Shown one piece after another: positions 1 through 10,010 of a stretch of DNA of 33,111 bases. The notes under the pieces are model-generated. The model searched no databases and had not been told where the DNA came from. It saw nothing but the letters and a program-made list of their open reading frames with translations. This stretch comes from Myxococcales bacterium (GTDB lineage: Bacteria > Myxococcota_A > Polyangia > Polyangiales > Houyiibacteriaceae), in the NCBI GenBank assembly GCA_020430775.1, contig JAGQJE010000058.1, positions 1 through 33,111 of the forward strand, given 5' to 3'. Each line of letters begins with the position of its first letter. Position 1 is the first letter of the stretch. The position numbers were made by a program, and so were the translations under genes.

Positions 1-125
1 CGCGCCGCCCGCCCGGCCGCGTGCACGCTCGACGGGTTCGCCCACCCCTGCGCCATCGCGTCCTGCATCGCCGCGCGCGCCGCGGGCGAGAGCGGCGCCG
101 CGGCGTGGTAGTCGAGGTAGATCAT
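1..125 (-). CDS. Cysteine desulfurase (NifS/IscS family), N-terminal fragment
   Basis: Only the first 41 codons are in the window; the gene continues past the left edge. The frame begins MIYLDYHAAAPLSP and reaches WANPSSVHAAGR, matching the usual NifS/IscS opening (YLDYxATTP ... NPSSxHxxGR) of these PLP enzymes, which move sulfur from cysteine to a persulfide and on to Fe-S clusters, thiamine, molybdopterin or tRNA. The canonical TT of ATTP is AA here. The ATG at 125-123 overlaps the stop codon of the upstream histidine kinase (ATGA), so the two are probably translationally coupled. The PLP lysine and catalytic cysteine lie outside the window, so IscS-type and NifS-type cannot be separated. 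It could supply sulfur to the CysO system at 7.5-10.5 kb, but that is inference. Confidence 0.85.
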   Translation of the reverse strand, partial: MIYLDYHAAAPLSPAARAAMQDAMAQGWANPSSVHAAGRAA

Positions 126-1330
126 CGCTTCGCGGAGGGCGCGGGATCGACGCTGAGCTCGACCATCGTCCCGCTCAGCCGCTGACCTGCGACGGGCGCC
201 CGCGGCGGGCTCTCGATGCGCACCCCGCCCCCCAGCGCTTGCGTGACGCGGTGCGCGAACGCCAGCCCGAGCCCCACCCCGCCGTGGCTCCGCGTGACCG
301 ATCCGTCGACCTGCACGAAGGGCTCGAGGATGCGCTCGAGCTGGTCCTCGGGGACGCCGTGACCGCTGTCGGCGACGCGGAGCGCGTAGCGATCCTCGCT
401 GCGCCGCGCCTCGACCGCGACGCGGCCACCCTTCGGCGTGAACTTCATGGCGTTGTCGAGGACGTGCACCATCGCGCGCTCGAGCTTGTCGGCATCGCCG
501 CGCGCGAGCATCGGCTCGCTCGGCGGCTCGAAGACGAGCTCGATGCCGGCGTCGTCGAGGCGGGTCCGCGTCTGATCGACCGCTTTGACGGCGACCTGGC
601 CGAAGTCGTAGTCGCGCTCGTAATAGTGCATCCGCCCGGACTCGAGCGAGCTGACGTCGAGCATGGTGTCCACCACGCCGCGCAGCCGCTGCGTCGAGCT
701 CTCGATCGAGCCGAGGCACTTGCGCTGCAGCGGGGTGAGCGGCCCGAGCTCTTCGTTGAGCAGCAGGCGCAGGTACCCGACGACCGGGGTCATCGGCGTC
801 GCGAGCTCATGGCTGACGTTGCGCAAAAACTCGCGCCGCAGCCGCGCCATCTGCTCGAGGCGCCGGTTGGCGTCCGACAGCTCGACGACCTTGTCCTCGA
901 GGCGCTCGACGAGCTTCTGCGAGAGGCCCCGGAGCCGCTCGTCTCCCAAGCCGGCGGCAGCGGGGCGATCGCTGTACCCGCTCAGGAAGCGCTCGATGGT
1001 CGCGACGAAGTTCGGCGCGTCGATCGGCTTGGCGATGAACCCATCCGCACCGACGGCGATGCTCGTCTCGCGGTCGCCTTCGGCCGTGATGGCGACGATC
1101 GGCACCCCGGCGAGCGGGCGCTTGCTGCGGAGCCGCAGCGTGACCTCGTAGCCGTCGAGATCCGGCACGTTGATGTCCACGAGGACCAGATCGGGGTGCT
1201 CCGCCTCGGCGAGCCGCAGCCCCTCGAGGCCCGAGGCCGCCTCGATGACCTCGTGGCCCGCCGCGACGAGGAGCTTCTCGACGAGCCGCCGGTTGTTCGG
1301 GTCGTCCTCGATGTGCAGGATGCGCGCCAT
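122..1330 (-). CDS. Hybrid receiver-histidine kinase
   Basis: A 402-residue cytoplasmic signalling protein with an N-terminal receiver domain (about 1-118; acidic pair D9-D10, phospho-acceptor D52 in LVLVDINVPD, T82, K101 in AKP), a linker helix (about 130-165) and a transmitter. The HisKA H-box is SHELATPM with H174. The HATPase domain shows the N box LDNAMKFTP, G1 box VADSGHGVP and G2 box GGVGLGLAF. No membrane segment is visible, so the input is probably phosphorylation of its own receiver by another kinase. The frame is open 13 codons further upstream, but MARILHIEDD is the natural receiver start and has no Shine-Dalgarno; a -10-like TAGTCT lies 8 bases upstream. Its stop overlaps the start of the cysteine desulfurase. 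The stimulus and output are unknown. Confidence 0.9.
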   Translation of the reverse strand: MARILHIEDDPNNRRLVEKLLVAAGHEVIEAASGLEGLRLAEAEHPDLVLVDINVPDLDGYEVTLRLRSKRPLAGVPIVAITAEGDRETSIAVGADGFIAKPIDAPNFVATIERFLSGYSDRPAAAGLGDERLRGLSQKLVERLEDKVVELSDANRRLEQMARLRREFLRNVSHELATPMTPVVGYLRLLLNEELGPLTPLQRKCLGSIESSTQRLRGVVDTMLDVSSLESGRMHYYERDYDFGQVAVKAVDQTRTRLDDAGIELVFEPPSEPMLARGDADKLERAMVHVLDNAMKFTPKGGRVAVEARRSEDRYALRVADSGHGVPEDQLERILEPFVQVDGSVTRSHGGVGLGLAFAHRVTQALGGGVRIESPPRAPVAGQRLSGTMVELSVDPAPSAKR

Positions 1331-1338
1331 TGCCGACC

Positions 1339-1369
1339 AGACTAGCAGCCCGACCGCGCCGCGACGCAA
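1339..1369 (-). promoter_or_regulatory. Weak candidate promoter for the hybrid histidine kinase
   Basis: On the minus strand TTGCGT (1369-1364) and TAGTCT (1344-1339) are separated by 19 bases, and the -10-like box ends 8 bases before the ATG at 1330. No Shine-Dalgarno is present, so a leaderless or very short-leader transcript would fit. The long spacer makes this the weakest member of the set of such sites in the window; read-through from the transglycosylase gene 60 bases upstream is an alternative. Confidence 0.3.
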
Positions 1370-1390
1370 TCACCACGCGCGGCCGAGCCG

Positions 1391-2262
<872 letters not shown>

Positions 2263-2266
<4 letters not shown>

Positions 2267-4485
2267 TCTTCGTCGTCCGAAGCGGGCCGGTCCGACGCCG
2301 GTGCCTCGCGCCGGCGGTCGTCTCGGCGCGAGCCGCGCGCGTCCTCGTCGGCGTCCGCTGGTTTCGCCTCCACGCGGCCGGCGTCGCGACTCGGTCGAGG
2401 GCGGTCGTCGCCGGAGCGCACGTCCCTGTCTTCCGAGCCGCGCTCTCCATCCGCAGCACGCCCGGGAGCGTCGCTCGACGACTCCCGGCCGCGCCCCGCC
2501 CCGCCCCGACGCCGACCGCCTCGGCGGCGTCGCCCGCGCTTGCGTCCGCCGCCGGACCCCTCGCGGTCGCGGTCGTCGGCCTCGTCTGGACCAGCGCTCG
2601 CGGCCTGCTGCTCGTCGCGCGCACCGAGGGCCGCGTCGCGATCGTCGCGATCGTCGCGATCCTCGTCGTCGAAGGAGTCGTCGCCCGCGTCGGCCAACTC
2701 CCTCACTTCGTCGTCATCGTCTTCGTCATCGTCTTCGTCGTCGTCCCTGACCGACCGGCCGCGGTCCGGGGCCCGATCGCGATCCCGATCCCGATCCCGG
2801 TCCCGGTCACGGTCACGGTCACGGTCACGGTCACGGTCTTGGGCGGCGCGTCGCGTGTCGTCGTCGTCGACGTCGCGCCGGCGACCACGCTCTGCGCGAT
2901 GCTCGTCCTCCGCGGGGAGGTCGGCGGGTCCCCGGAGCGACTCCATCAGCTCGACGTCGAGGTGGACGAGCGGCACCGAGTGACGCGTGAGCCCCACGCC
3001 CGCTCGCTCCATCGCCTCGGCGATCGCGATCCCGTCATAGAGCGCCACCGGCGCCGCGCCCACCTGGGCCGCCTCGGCGCGCGCGCTCCCCGAGACCTGG
3101 CCGAGCGTGAGCACCCACGCCGCCTGCGCCTGGCCGTAGTGGTGGAGCGCTCCCCGGACGTCCATGACGTGCTCGGGCGAGATCGCTTCCCTTCGCACGA
3201 CCAGCGCCAGACGCATCTCCTCGGGGCCCCGCCGGAGGGTGCCCGCCAGGTGAAACGCGCCACGGTCGTCGGCCCGCGCGACCGCGCGGAGCGCGCCGAC
3301 CCCTTCCGCGCTGAGCCACGTCGCGAGCAGCTCGAGCAGCCCCGCGTTCGGCAGGCCCTTCATCGCGCCGATGAGCGCACGATGCACCGCGGCTCGCGCC
3401 TTGCGGGCGGCGCGCTCGATCTCTTCCTCGGCTCGGACGGCCTCGCGCGGCTGGTCCCACTCGGCGAGGCTCAGCAGGTCGCCGTCGAGGCGGAACCGGG
3501 GGCGCCCGTGCGCAGCCTGTCGGCGAGCGCCGTCTCCGCGGACGACCGCCGCGAGCGTCGGCCCGAGCGCTGACGCCGAGCCGCTCAACGTCCCCGAGCG
3601 CACGAGCTCGTCCGCCACCTGCTCGAGAGTGCGCGGCCTCGACGAGCGCGCCGTGAGCACGGCCGCGACCGCGTCCGCGAGATCACGGCCGAGCGCTTCC
3701 TCGCCTGCGGGGCCGCGGTTCCAGTTGCCCGTCACGTCGCGGCCGGAGCGGGACCCGCCTCCACCCCGGCGCGCCCCTCGGCCGTTGTCACGGCGCGAGC
3801 CACGGGCCGCGTTGTCGCGGTCCCTGTCCAGATCTCTGTCGCGGTCCCTGTCCCGGTCCCGGTCGCGATCGCGGCCGCGATCCCGCCCGCGGTCGCGGTC
3901 GTGCCCGCGCCGCTTCGACGAATCGCCCTGCCCGCGCTGCGTGTCGTCCGCGTGCTTGCCACGTCGCCGGCGGCCGCGCTTGCCCTTGTCGCTCGGCTCG
4001 TCGTCGTCGTCGTCGTCGAGGCCGCCGAGGATCGGCTCGTCGTCGTCGTCCTCTTCTGGGAACACGTCCGCCCCCGGCAGCGCACGCGACGTCGGCTTGA
4101 CCTTCGGCGCCTCCTTGGGCGCCTTCGCCTCCGGCCCGCCGACCGGAGCGTCGCCGGTGCGCTCGCCCCCGGCGGCGCCGTCCGGCGGCTCCGCAGGCGG
4201 CAGATCCGCGACGTCCACGTCTTGCCCCGACTCGCTCTCCGCGGCCTTGAGCACCTCCGCCGAGAACTCGCGGAGCCCGAACACGCCCGCCTTGATCTTC
4301 AAGATGGGCTCGTCGCCTCGGTCCTTTTTCACCATGGTCGCGAGGCGCGAACTCATGGTGATCTCTGGGGTCTTTCCGACGTGCGAGAGGAGGTTCCTCT
4401 CGATCGCGATCTCCGTGATCTTCTTGTAGTGGAGCGGTTTACCCGCGAGGCGGAGCACCTCCACGGCGGCCTCGGTGAACGTCAT
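2263..4485 (-). CDS. HARE-HTH protein with degenerate Mrr-like domain and Arg-Asp repeats
   Basis: A 740-residue protein. Residues 1-75 (MTFTEAAVEVLRLAGKPLHY ... ILKIKAGVFGLRE) match the HARE-HTH winged-helix family. Residues about 265-345 look like a second winged helix. Residues about 345-520 follow the outline of the Mrr-type restriction endonuclease fold (a helix LLELLATWL, then DDRGAFHLAG, LALVVRRE, and VALYDGIAIAEAM), but the usual catalytic Asp and Gln-x-Lys appear replaced, so nuclease activity is doubtful. Between and after these lie acidic blocks, two Arg-Asp repeat tracts (about 193-225 and 548-572) and an Arg/Gly-rich basic patch (about 642-662). The start at 4485 is preceded by AAGGA at good spacing. 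A DNA- or RNA-binding chromosomal protein is the best inference; the function is unknown. It heads the minus operon with the transglycosylase. Confidence 0.8.
2768..2840. repeat. Hexanucleotide repeat coding for Arg-Asp tract 2
   Basis: A run of 6-base units, first gatccc then ggtcac, changes unit type part-way. On the minus strand it encodes about ten alternating Asp-Arg pairs in the HARE-HTH protein. The two homogenised sub-blocks point to expansion by slippage or unequal exchange. Confidence 0.85.
3806..3905. repeat. Degenerate hexanucleotide repeat coding for Arg-Asp tract 1
   Basis: A less regular set of 6-base units (gtccct, gtcccg, gtcgcg, gatcgc and similar) encodes a long Arg-Asp/Arg-Gly tract in the same protein. 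It is more diverged than the tract at 2768-2840, so it is probably older. Confidence 0.75.
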
Positions 4486-5054
4486 CGGTGAAATCCTTCG
4501 TGGTGCGTGCCCGCGACGCGGACACACCCGGCCGGCCAGCGCGGGCAGCAGGCGTCACGGCGCGGTGCGCGAGCACCAGCACGGATGACTTCGCCTGCTT
4601 CACGTCGCGTTGCTCCGGCGCGGGAGGCGCCCCTCGCTCGGGGATCGCCTTAGGTTGAATCGGCCCGTCGCGCGCGACGCCACGGGTCGTGTTGGGGCGT
4701 ACCACCGTCGCCAAACGCGCGCAATCTTCGAACACGCGGCGGTCGTGATCCGCGCCGTCGCTCGGGCCCGCGGCATTGACTTGTCCGGCCGATGGTCGCA
4801 GATCCCGGCCGCCACGGACCAGGACACAAGGGCGCGTTATTTGACGGCGGACCAGCCGGTCGGTACCGACGATACAGGTTCCGGTGCGTCATATCGCACA
4901 CGATCCCACACGCGTGCAGCGGCGCGGCCGCCCGAATTCGCGACGAAACCCTTACTGGCACGGTCTTCGCTTTCTCGACGGGCGAGCGCATCGCCCGACC
5001 CGGCGCGACGCCGGTGAGCACGGTCGGACGCCGACCGAATCAGGAGACGAACCC
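4486..5054. other. Divergent intergenic region upstream of the HARE-HTH gene and ddl
   Basis: This 569-base stretch lies between two divergent genes and is slightly less GC-rich than its surroundings. I see no convincing gene or RNA. The HARE-HTH gene has its ribosome site (AAGGA) at the left end; ddl has AGGAGA (5042-5047) at the right end. TTGACT (4776-4781) and TTGACG (4841-4846) resemble -35 boxes. TTGACG is followed after 17 bases only by TACCGA, a poor -10, so I do not call a promoter. The length suggests regulatory content that I cannot resolve. Confidence 0.5.
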
Positions 5055-6053
5055 ATGACTCAACCCCACGTCGGAGTCTTGCTCGGGGGCCTCAGCGCCG
5101 AGCGAGAGGTGTCGATCGCGACCGGTGAAGCCGTCTGCGAGGCGCTCCGCTCCCGCGGCCACCGCGTGACGCCGATCGACGTCGACGCGCACCTCGATCG
5201 CGCGCTCGCGGAGGCCGCCATCGACGTCGCGTTCATCGCGCTGCACGGCACCTACGGCGAGGACGGCTGCGTCCAGGGCATGCTCGAGCTGCTCGGCATC
5301 CCGTACACGGGAGCGGGCGTGCTCGCGAGCGCGCTCGCGATGGACAAGCTCAAGAGCAAGGAGCTCTTCCGCCTCTACAACGTCCCGACGCCGCCCTACT
5401 ACGGCGTCGACGCGGCGGACGCCACGGACCTCGGCGCGCTCGTGCGGGCGCACGGCTCGTTCGGGTTCCCGGTCTTCGTGAAGCCGCGCAGCAACGGATC
5501 GAGCGTCGGCGCCGGCCGAGCCGACGACGTCGAGCAGCTCGCCGTCCGCGTCCAGGACGCGCTCCGGTTCGACCGCTCGGCGCTGGTCGAGCGCTTCGTC
5601 GACGGCCGCGAGATCGCCGTCGGGCTGCTCGACGGCAAGGCGCTCGGCGCGATCGAGATCGAGCCGACGGGCCGCTTCTACGACTACCACTCGAAGTACA
5701 CGCGTGGCGGGAGCGTCTACCACCTGCCCGCGCGCCTCAGCCCGACGCGCTACCAGGGCGTGCTGAACCTCGCCGAGCGCGCGGTGCGCTGCGTCGGCGC
5801 GACGGGGGCGACCCGGGTCGACCTCCTCGTCACCGAAGGCGACAACGAGTACGTCCTCGAGGTCAACACCCTGCCCGGCATGACCAAGACCTCGCTCCTC
5901 CCGAAGATCGCCAAGGCAGCCGGCTACGAGTTCGCCGACCTGTGCGAGGCGATCCTCGATGGCGCGAGGCTCGAGCACCCGCACACGCCGGAGCAGCCGA
6001 CGCTCAGCGCCGCCGCCGAGCCCGACGCGCCCGCCCTCGCCTGCGCCGAGTAG
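5055..6053 (+). CDS. ddl: D-alanine--D-alanine ligase
   Basis: A 332-residue ATP-grasp enzyme that joins two D-alanines for the peptidoglycan stem peptide in the cytosol. The N-terminal GGLSAEREVS motif, the HGTYGEDG block, the ATP-binding KPRSNGSSVG, VERFVDGREIAVG, the substrate loop around KYTRGGSVYHLPA and the C-terminal EVNTLPGMTKTSLLPK signature are all present in the expected order, and the length is normal. The ATG at 5055 has a strong Shine-Dalgarno (AGGAGA, 5042-5047). A short Ala/Pro-rich tail (last 25 residues) is extra. It stands alone between the divergent region and the sulfur operon 116 bases downstream; no other mur genes adjoin it. Confidence 0.95.
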   Translation: MTQPHVGVLLGGLSAEREVSIATGEAVCEALRSRGHRVTPIDVDAHLDRALAEAAIDVAFIALHGTYGEDGCVQGMLELLGIPYTGAGVLASALAMDKLKSKELFRLYNVPTPPYYGVDAADATDLGALVRAHGSFGFPVFVKPRSNGSSVGAGRADDVEQLAVRVQDALRFDRSALVERFVDGREIAVGLLDGKALGAIEIEPTGRFYDYHSKYTRGGSVYHLPARLSPTRYQGVLNLAERAVRCVGATGATRVDLLVTEGDNEYVLEVNTLPGMTKTSLLPKIAKAAGYEFADLCEAILDGARLEHPHTPEQPTLSAAAEPDAPALACAE

Positions 6054-6134
6054 CCGGCCCGCCGACCCGCGGGGAGGGCTCAGAGCGCGCGGGCACGAGC
6101 GCACGCGGGCGCGCAGTGCCGCATCGAAGTGTTG

Positions 6135-6162
6135 TTGACTCAACCGATAGACAAACTATACC
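6135..6162 (+). promoter_or_regulatory. Promoter and candidate operator of the rrf2-cys operon
   Basis: TTGACT (6135-6140) and TATACC (6157-6162) are separated by 16 bases. The -10 ends 7 bases before the GTG at 6170, and no Shine-Dalgarno lies between, so transcription should begin at or next to the start codon (leaderless). A perfect dyad, ATAG-acaaa-CTAT (6147-6159), sits between the boxes and overlaps the -10. This is where an autoregulating Rrf2 repressor would be expected to bind. Confidence 0.6.
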
Positions 6163-6169
6163 TGTCGGC

Positions 6170-6608
6170 GTGAAGCTCTCCAGCAAGGGCCGGTACGGCG
6201 TTCGGGCGATCTTCGACATCGCGTACCACAACGAAGGCAACGCGACCCAGATCAAGGACATCTCGCGGCGCCAGGCGATCCCGCCGCGCTTTTTGGAGCA
6301 GATCTTCCAAGATCTGAAGCGCGCCGGGCTCGTCACGTCGAAGCGCGGTCCCCGCGGCGGCTACACGCTCGCGCAGCCCCCGTCCGAGCTGAGGGTCGGC
6401 GACATCATCCGCGCGCTCGAGGGCCCCGTGTCGCTCGCGGGCGAGGACGACCTCGGCTCGGACGAAGACCCGACGAGCCACGCCGTCACCGAAGCGGTCT
6501 TCACGCAGCTCTCGGAAGACATTCAGGCTTGCTTCGACGCCGTGACGATCGAAGACCTGTGCGCGAGGGGCGAGGCCGAGGTCGCTCGACACGCCCCCCC
6601 CCGCCGCT

Positions 6609-6625
<17 letters not shown>
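6170..6625 (+). CDS. Rrf2-family transcriptional regulator, likely of the sulfur operon
   Basis: A 151-residue protein starting VKLSSKGRYGVRAIFDIAYH, the standard Rrf2/IscR/CymR winged-helix opening, with IPPRFLEQIFQDLKRAGLV and RGPRGGYTLAQPP completing the DNA-binding domain and VGDIIRALEGPV the dimer helix. IscR-type members carry three clustered cysteines after this point; here that stretch has none, and only two cysteines (QACFD, EDLCARG) occur near the C-terminus, so an Fe-S cluster of the IscR type is unlikely. The protein better resembles cluster-free CymR-like regulators, which in Bacillus act together with cysteine synthase. Its last 17 bases overlap the cysteine synthase gene. The GTG start was chosen because family homology begins there. 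Operon control in response to cysteine or sulfur supply is inferred. Confidence 0.85.
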
Positions 6626-7573
<948 letters not shown>

Positions 7574-7577
<4 letters not shown>

Positions 7578-8329
7578 GCGAGGCGCCCCGACAGCTCCGC
7601 GACGCGCGCGTGCTCCTCGTCGGCGCGGGCGGCCTCGGCTCGCCCGCGGCGCTCGTGCTCGCGCGCAGCGGGGTCGGCGCGATCACCGTCCTCGACGACG
7701 ACCGCGTCGAGGCGACGAACCTGCACCGCCAGACGCTGTTCACCGACGCCGACGTTGGCGGGCTCAAGGCGGAGGCCGCCGCGGAGCGCCTCGAACGCGA
7801 GGCGGACACGTGCGGTCACGCGTTGCGGGCGACCCCTGTCATCGAGCGCTTTCTGCCGGACACGGCGGCCGACCTGCTCGAGCGCCACGACCTGGTCGTC
7901 GAGGGCTCGGACAACTACGCGACCAAGTTCCTGACGGCGGACGCCGCGATGATCCACGGCGTGCCGTGCGTCTCCGCCGGCGCCGTCCGCTGGAGCGGCT
8001 GGACGCTCGCGTCGGTCCCGAGAGCGAGCGCGTGCCTGCGTTGCGTCTTCGAGGACATCCCCCGCGGGCGCGTCGCGACCTGCGCCACGGCGGGCGTCGC
8101 GGGCCCGGTGCTCGGCGTCGTCGGCGCGCTCGAGGCCGCGCTCGCGCTCCGCCTCCTCACCCGGCACGAGCGCGCGCCCGCCGCCGCCGCGGGTGAGCTG
8201 TGGAGCTACGACGCGCTCCGCGGGACACTCCGAGCTCACAGGATCGCGCCGCGGAAGGGCTGTCCCCTTTGCGCAGGCGAGATTCGGGACCTACACGTGG
8301 GTCGTTACACCGCCGAAGACGCGGCGTAG
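7574..8329 (+). CDS. ThiF/MoeB-type E1-like adenylyltransferase lacking the N-terminal helix
   Basis: A 251-residue enzyme expected to adenylate the C-terminal glycine of the CysO-like carrier, ready for thiocarboxylation. Visible motifs: Rossmann loop VGAGGLGSPAA (16-26), DDDRVEATNLHRQ (41-53), K65, GSDNYATK (111-118), two Zn-binding pairs CLRC (C154, C157) and CPLC (C230, C233), and TCATAGVAGPVLGVVGALEA, where C170 is the likely conserved cysteine. MoeB and ThiF normally begin with an RYxRQ..LPEiGxxGQ segment; this protein starts right at the Rossmann strand and lacks it. That segment occurs instead in the small protein encoded at 8650. There is no rhodanese domain, unlike mycobacterial MoeZ. 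It is translationally coupled to cysK by ATGA. Confidence 0.9.
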
Positions 8330-8367
8330 CCACCCGGAACCGCGAAACGACGAGACAGGAGACCCAG

Positions 8368-8643
8368 ATGGCCATCACGGTCCGCATCCCGACCCCCCTG
8401 CGCACGCTCACCGGAGGCGCCGACGAAGTCCACGCCGAGGGCGCCACCGTCGGCGCGATCATCGAGCAGCTCGAGGCGAACCACCCCGGCATCAAGGAGC
8501 GCATCTGCGACGACAAGGGCAACGTGCGCCGCTTCGTCAACGTGTTCCTGAACGACGAGGACATCCGCTTCCTCGACGGCTTGCAGAGCCCGGTCAAGGA
8601 CGGCGACACGCTGAGCGTCGTCCCCGCGATCGCGGGCGGCTGA
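8368..8643 (+). CDS. cysO: CysO-like ubiquitin-fold sulfur-carrier protein
   Basis: A 91-residue MoaD/ThiS-family protein. It begins MAITVRIPTPLRTLTGG, includes GAIIEQLEANHPGIKERI, RFVNVFLNDEDIRFLDGL and DGDTLSVVPAIAGG, and ends exactly in the diglycine that is adenylated and thiocarboxylated in this family. The order and wording of these segments closely follow mycobacterial CysO as I remember it (IPTILRPHTGG ... NDEDVRF ... AVAGG), more than molybdopterin MoaD. Its neighbours, a CysM-like synthase and a JAMM peptidase, are the same partners as in mycobacteria. The ATG has a good ribosome site (AGGAGA, 8357-8362). It would carry the sulfur atom used for cysteine synthesis in the cytosol. Confidence 0.9.
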   Translation: MAITVRIPTPLRTLTGGADEVHAEGATVGAIIEQLEANHPGIKERICDDKGNVRRFVNVFLNDEDIRFLDGLQSPVKDGDTLSVVPAIAGG

Positions 8644-8649
8644 CGACCG

Positions 8650-9078
8650 ATGTCGCTGAGCGCTGAGCAGCGCGTCCGCTACCAGCGACAGGTGCTGCTG
8701 CCCGAGATCGGCGATCGCGGGCAGGCGGCGCTGTGCGAGGCGCGCTTCGTCGTCGCCCCGGCGGAAGGCGCGGACGCCGGCCGCGTCGACCCGAGGGCGG
8801 CGCAGACCGCCGTCGACTACCTGACCCGCGCCGGTATGCATCCGGCCGCGCCCTCGACGCGCGGCGGTGCCGTGGTGGTCGGGGTCGCGAGCTCAGGCGA
8901 CGTCGCGCGCATTGCTTCTGGACGCCCGGAGCTCGAGCCCGCGGCCGCGGCGCTCCTCGGCGCGCTCTCCGCCGCCGAGGCGATGAAGGCCGTGGTCGGC
9001 GCCGGCCGACCGATGTCGCCGACCGCCGCGCCCGCGCTCGCGGCTGCACCGCCCTCCACAGGACCCGAAGAGAGGTAG
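8650..9078 (+). CDS. Small pseudo-E1 (degenerate MoeB/ThiF-like) protein
   Basis: A 142-residue protein. The N-terminus, SAEQRVRYQRQVLLPEIG followed by DRGQAAL, is the classic opening of MoeB/ThiF enzymes. The C-terminal half contains EPAAAALLGALSAAEAMKAVVG, matching the crossover helix near the end of the same fold. Everything that makes an E1 active is missing: the glycine-rich loop is replaced by VVAPAEGADAG, and there is no DxDxV..NLxRQ motif, no zinc CxxC pair and no catalytic cysteine. In MoeB the Arg of RYxRQ (R13 here) reaches into the partner subunit's ATP site. The neighbouring 251-residue adenylyltransferase lacks exactly this segment, so the two may form a heterodimer. The alternative is a decaying E1 copy. 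The gene is intact and six bases after cysO. Confidence 0.8.
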   Translation: MSLSAEQRVRYQRQVLLPEIGDRGQAALCEARFVVAPAEGADAGRVDPRAAQTAVDYLTRAGMHPAAPSTRGGAVVVGVASSGDVARIASGRPELEPAAAALLGALSAAEAMKAVVGAGRPMSPTAAPALAAAPPSTGPEER

Positions 9079-9086
9079 ACGCCGCG

Positions 9087-10010
9087 ATGCGCTTTCGCCG
9101 CATGGAGTCGATCGTCGAGGCGGTCGGTCAGACGCCGCTCGTACGCTTGCGCCACATCGAGCGCGACGCGCCCGGCAGCAAGCTCTACCTAAAGCTCGAG
9201 TACGCGAACCCGGGCGGCTCTGTGAAGGATCGCCCCGCCCTCGGGATGCTCCTCGACGCCATCGAGACGGGCAAGCTCACGCGGGACAAGGTGCTCATCG
9301 ACGCGACCAGCGGGAACACCGGCGTGGCGTACAGCCTCTACGGCGCGGCGCTCGGGTACGAGATCGCCCTCGTCATGCCGTCGAACGTGTCTGTCGCGCG
9401 CAAGGACATCACCCGTGCGTTCGGCACCGAGCTGATCTTCAGCGACCCGATGGAGGGCTCGGACGGCGCCATCCGCCTCGTGCGCAGGCTCGTCCAGGAG
9501 TCGCCGGACAAGTACTTCTACTCCGACCAGTACTCGAACCCCGCGAACCCGCGCGCCCACTATCTCGGGACGGGCGCCGAGATCCTCGAGCAGGTCGGTG
9601 ACGAGCTGACGCACTTCGTCGCGGGGCTCGGGACGAGCGGCACGTGCATGGGGACGACACGCCGCCTGCACGAGCACACGCGGCCCGTCCACTGCGTCGC
9701 GGTCGAGCCCGCCGAGGCGCTGCACGGCCTCGAAGGCCTCAAGCACATGGGCAGCTCGATCGTCCCGGAGATCTACGACCCGCACGTGCCCGACGAGATC
9801 CTGCCGGTCGCGACGGACGCCGGCTGGGACATGGCGGACCGCCTCGCCGAGCAGGAGGGCCTGAACGTGGGCCACTCGACCGGAGCCAACGTCTACGGGG
9901 CCCTCGAGCTCGCGAAGCGTGCGCCCGGCGCCTGCATCGTCACGATCGCCGCCGATCGTTCAGACCGCTACTTCGCGCCGATGAAATGGGAGAAACACTA
10001 TGAGTGGTGA
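9087..10010 (+). CDS. cysM: CysM-like cysteine synthase, probable CysO-thiocarboxylate-dependent
   Basis: A 307-residue fold-type II PLP enzyme. It has VGQTPLVRL, the PLP lysine K47 in NPGGSVKDRPA, DATSGNTGVAYS, the segment FSDPMEGSDGAIR, QYSNPANPRAHYLGTG, ITHF-like LTHFVAGLGTSGTCMGT, and VPEIYDPHVPDE. Several of these (KDRPA, the EGS insertion, NPAN..HYxGTG, HFVAGLGT, PExYDP) are closer to mycobacterial CysM than to CysK. That enzyme uses O-phosphoserine and thiocarboxylated CysO to form a CysO-cysteine adduct. Its position between the carrier and the Mec-like protease supports the same reaction. The ATG at 9087 has AGAGG upstream, and its end overlaps the next gene by 11 bases. Substrate choice is inferred from context. 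Confidence 0.88.
   Translation: MRFRRMESIVEAVGQTPLVRLRHIERDAPGSKLYLKLEYANPGGSVKDRPALGMLLDAIETGKLTRDKVLIDATSGNTGVAYSLYGAALGYEIALVMPSNVSVARKDITRAFGTELIFSDPMEGSDGAIRLVRRLVQESPDKYFYSDQYSNPANPRAHYLGTGAEILEQVGDELTHFVAGLGTSGTCMGTTRRLHEHTRPVHCVAVEPAEALHGLEGLKHMGSSIVPEIYDPHVPDEILPVATDAGWDMADRLAEQEGLNVGHSTGANVYGALELAKRAPGACIVTIAADRSDRYFAPMKWEKHYEW

Noticed and set aside
4841-4869. Promoter of ddl (TTGACG with 17-base spacer)
   Set aside because: The -10 position reads TACCGA, a poor match, and it is nearly 200 bases from the gene; left as unresolved in the intergenic entry.
4486-5054. tRNA or small RNA gene in the divergent gap
   Set aside because: No cloverleaf arms or T-loop-like sequence were found, and no strong hairpin followed by a T-run.
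8650-9078. Pseudogene remnant of a full MoeB
   Set aside because: The frame is intact, closely spaced in the operon, and keeps just the two segments that would be useful to the neighbouring enzyme; kept as a gene, with decay noted as an alternative.
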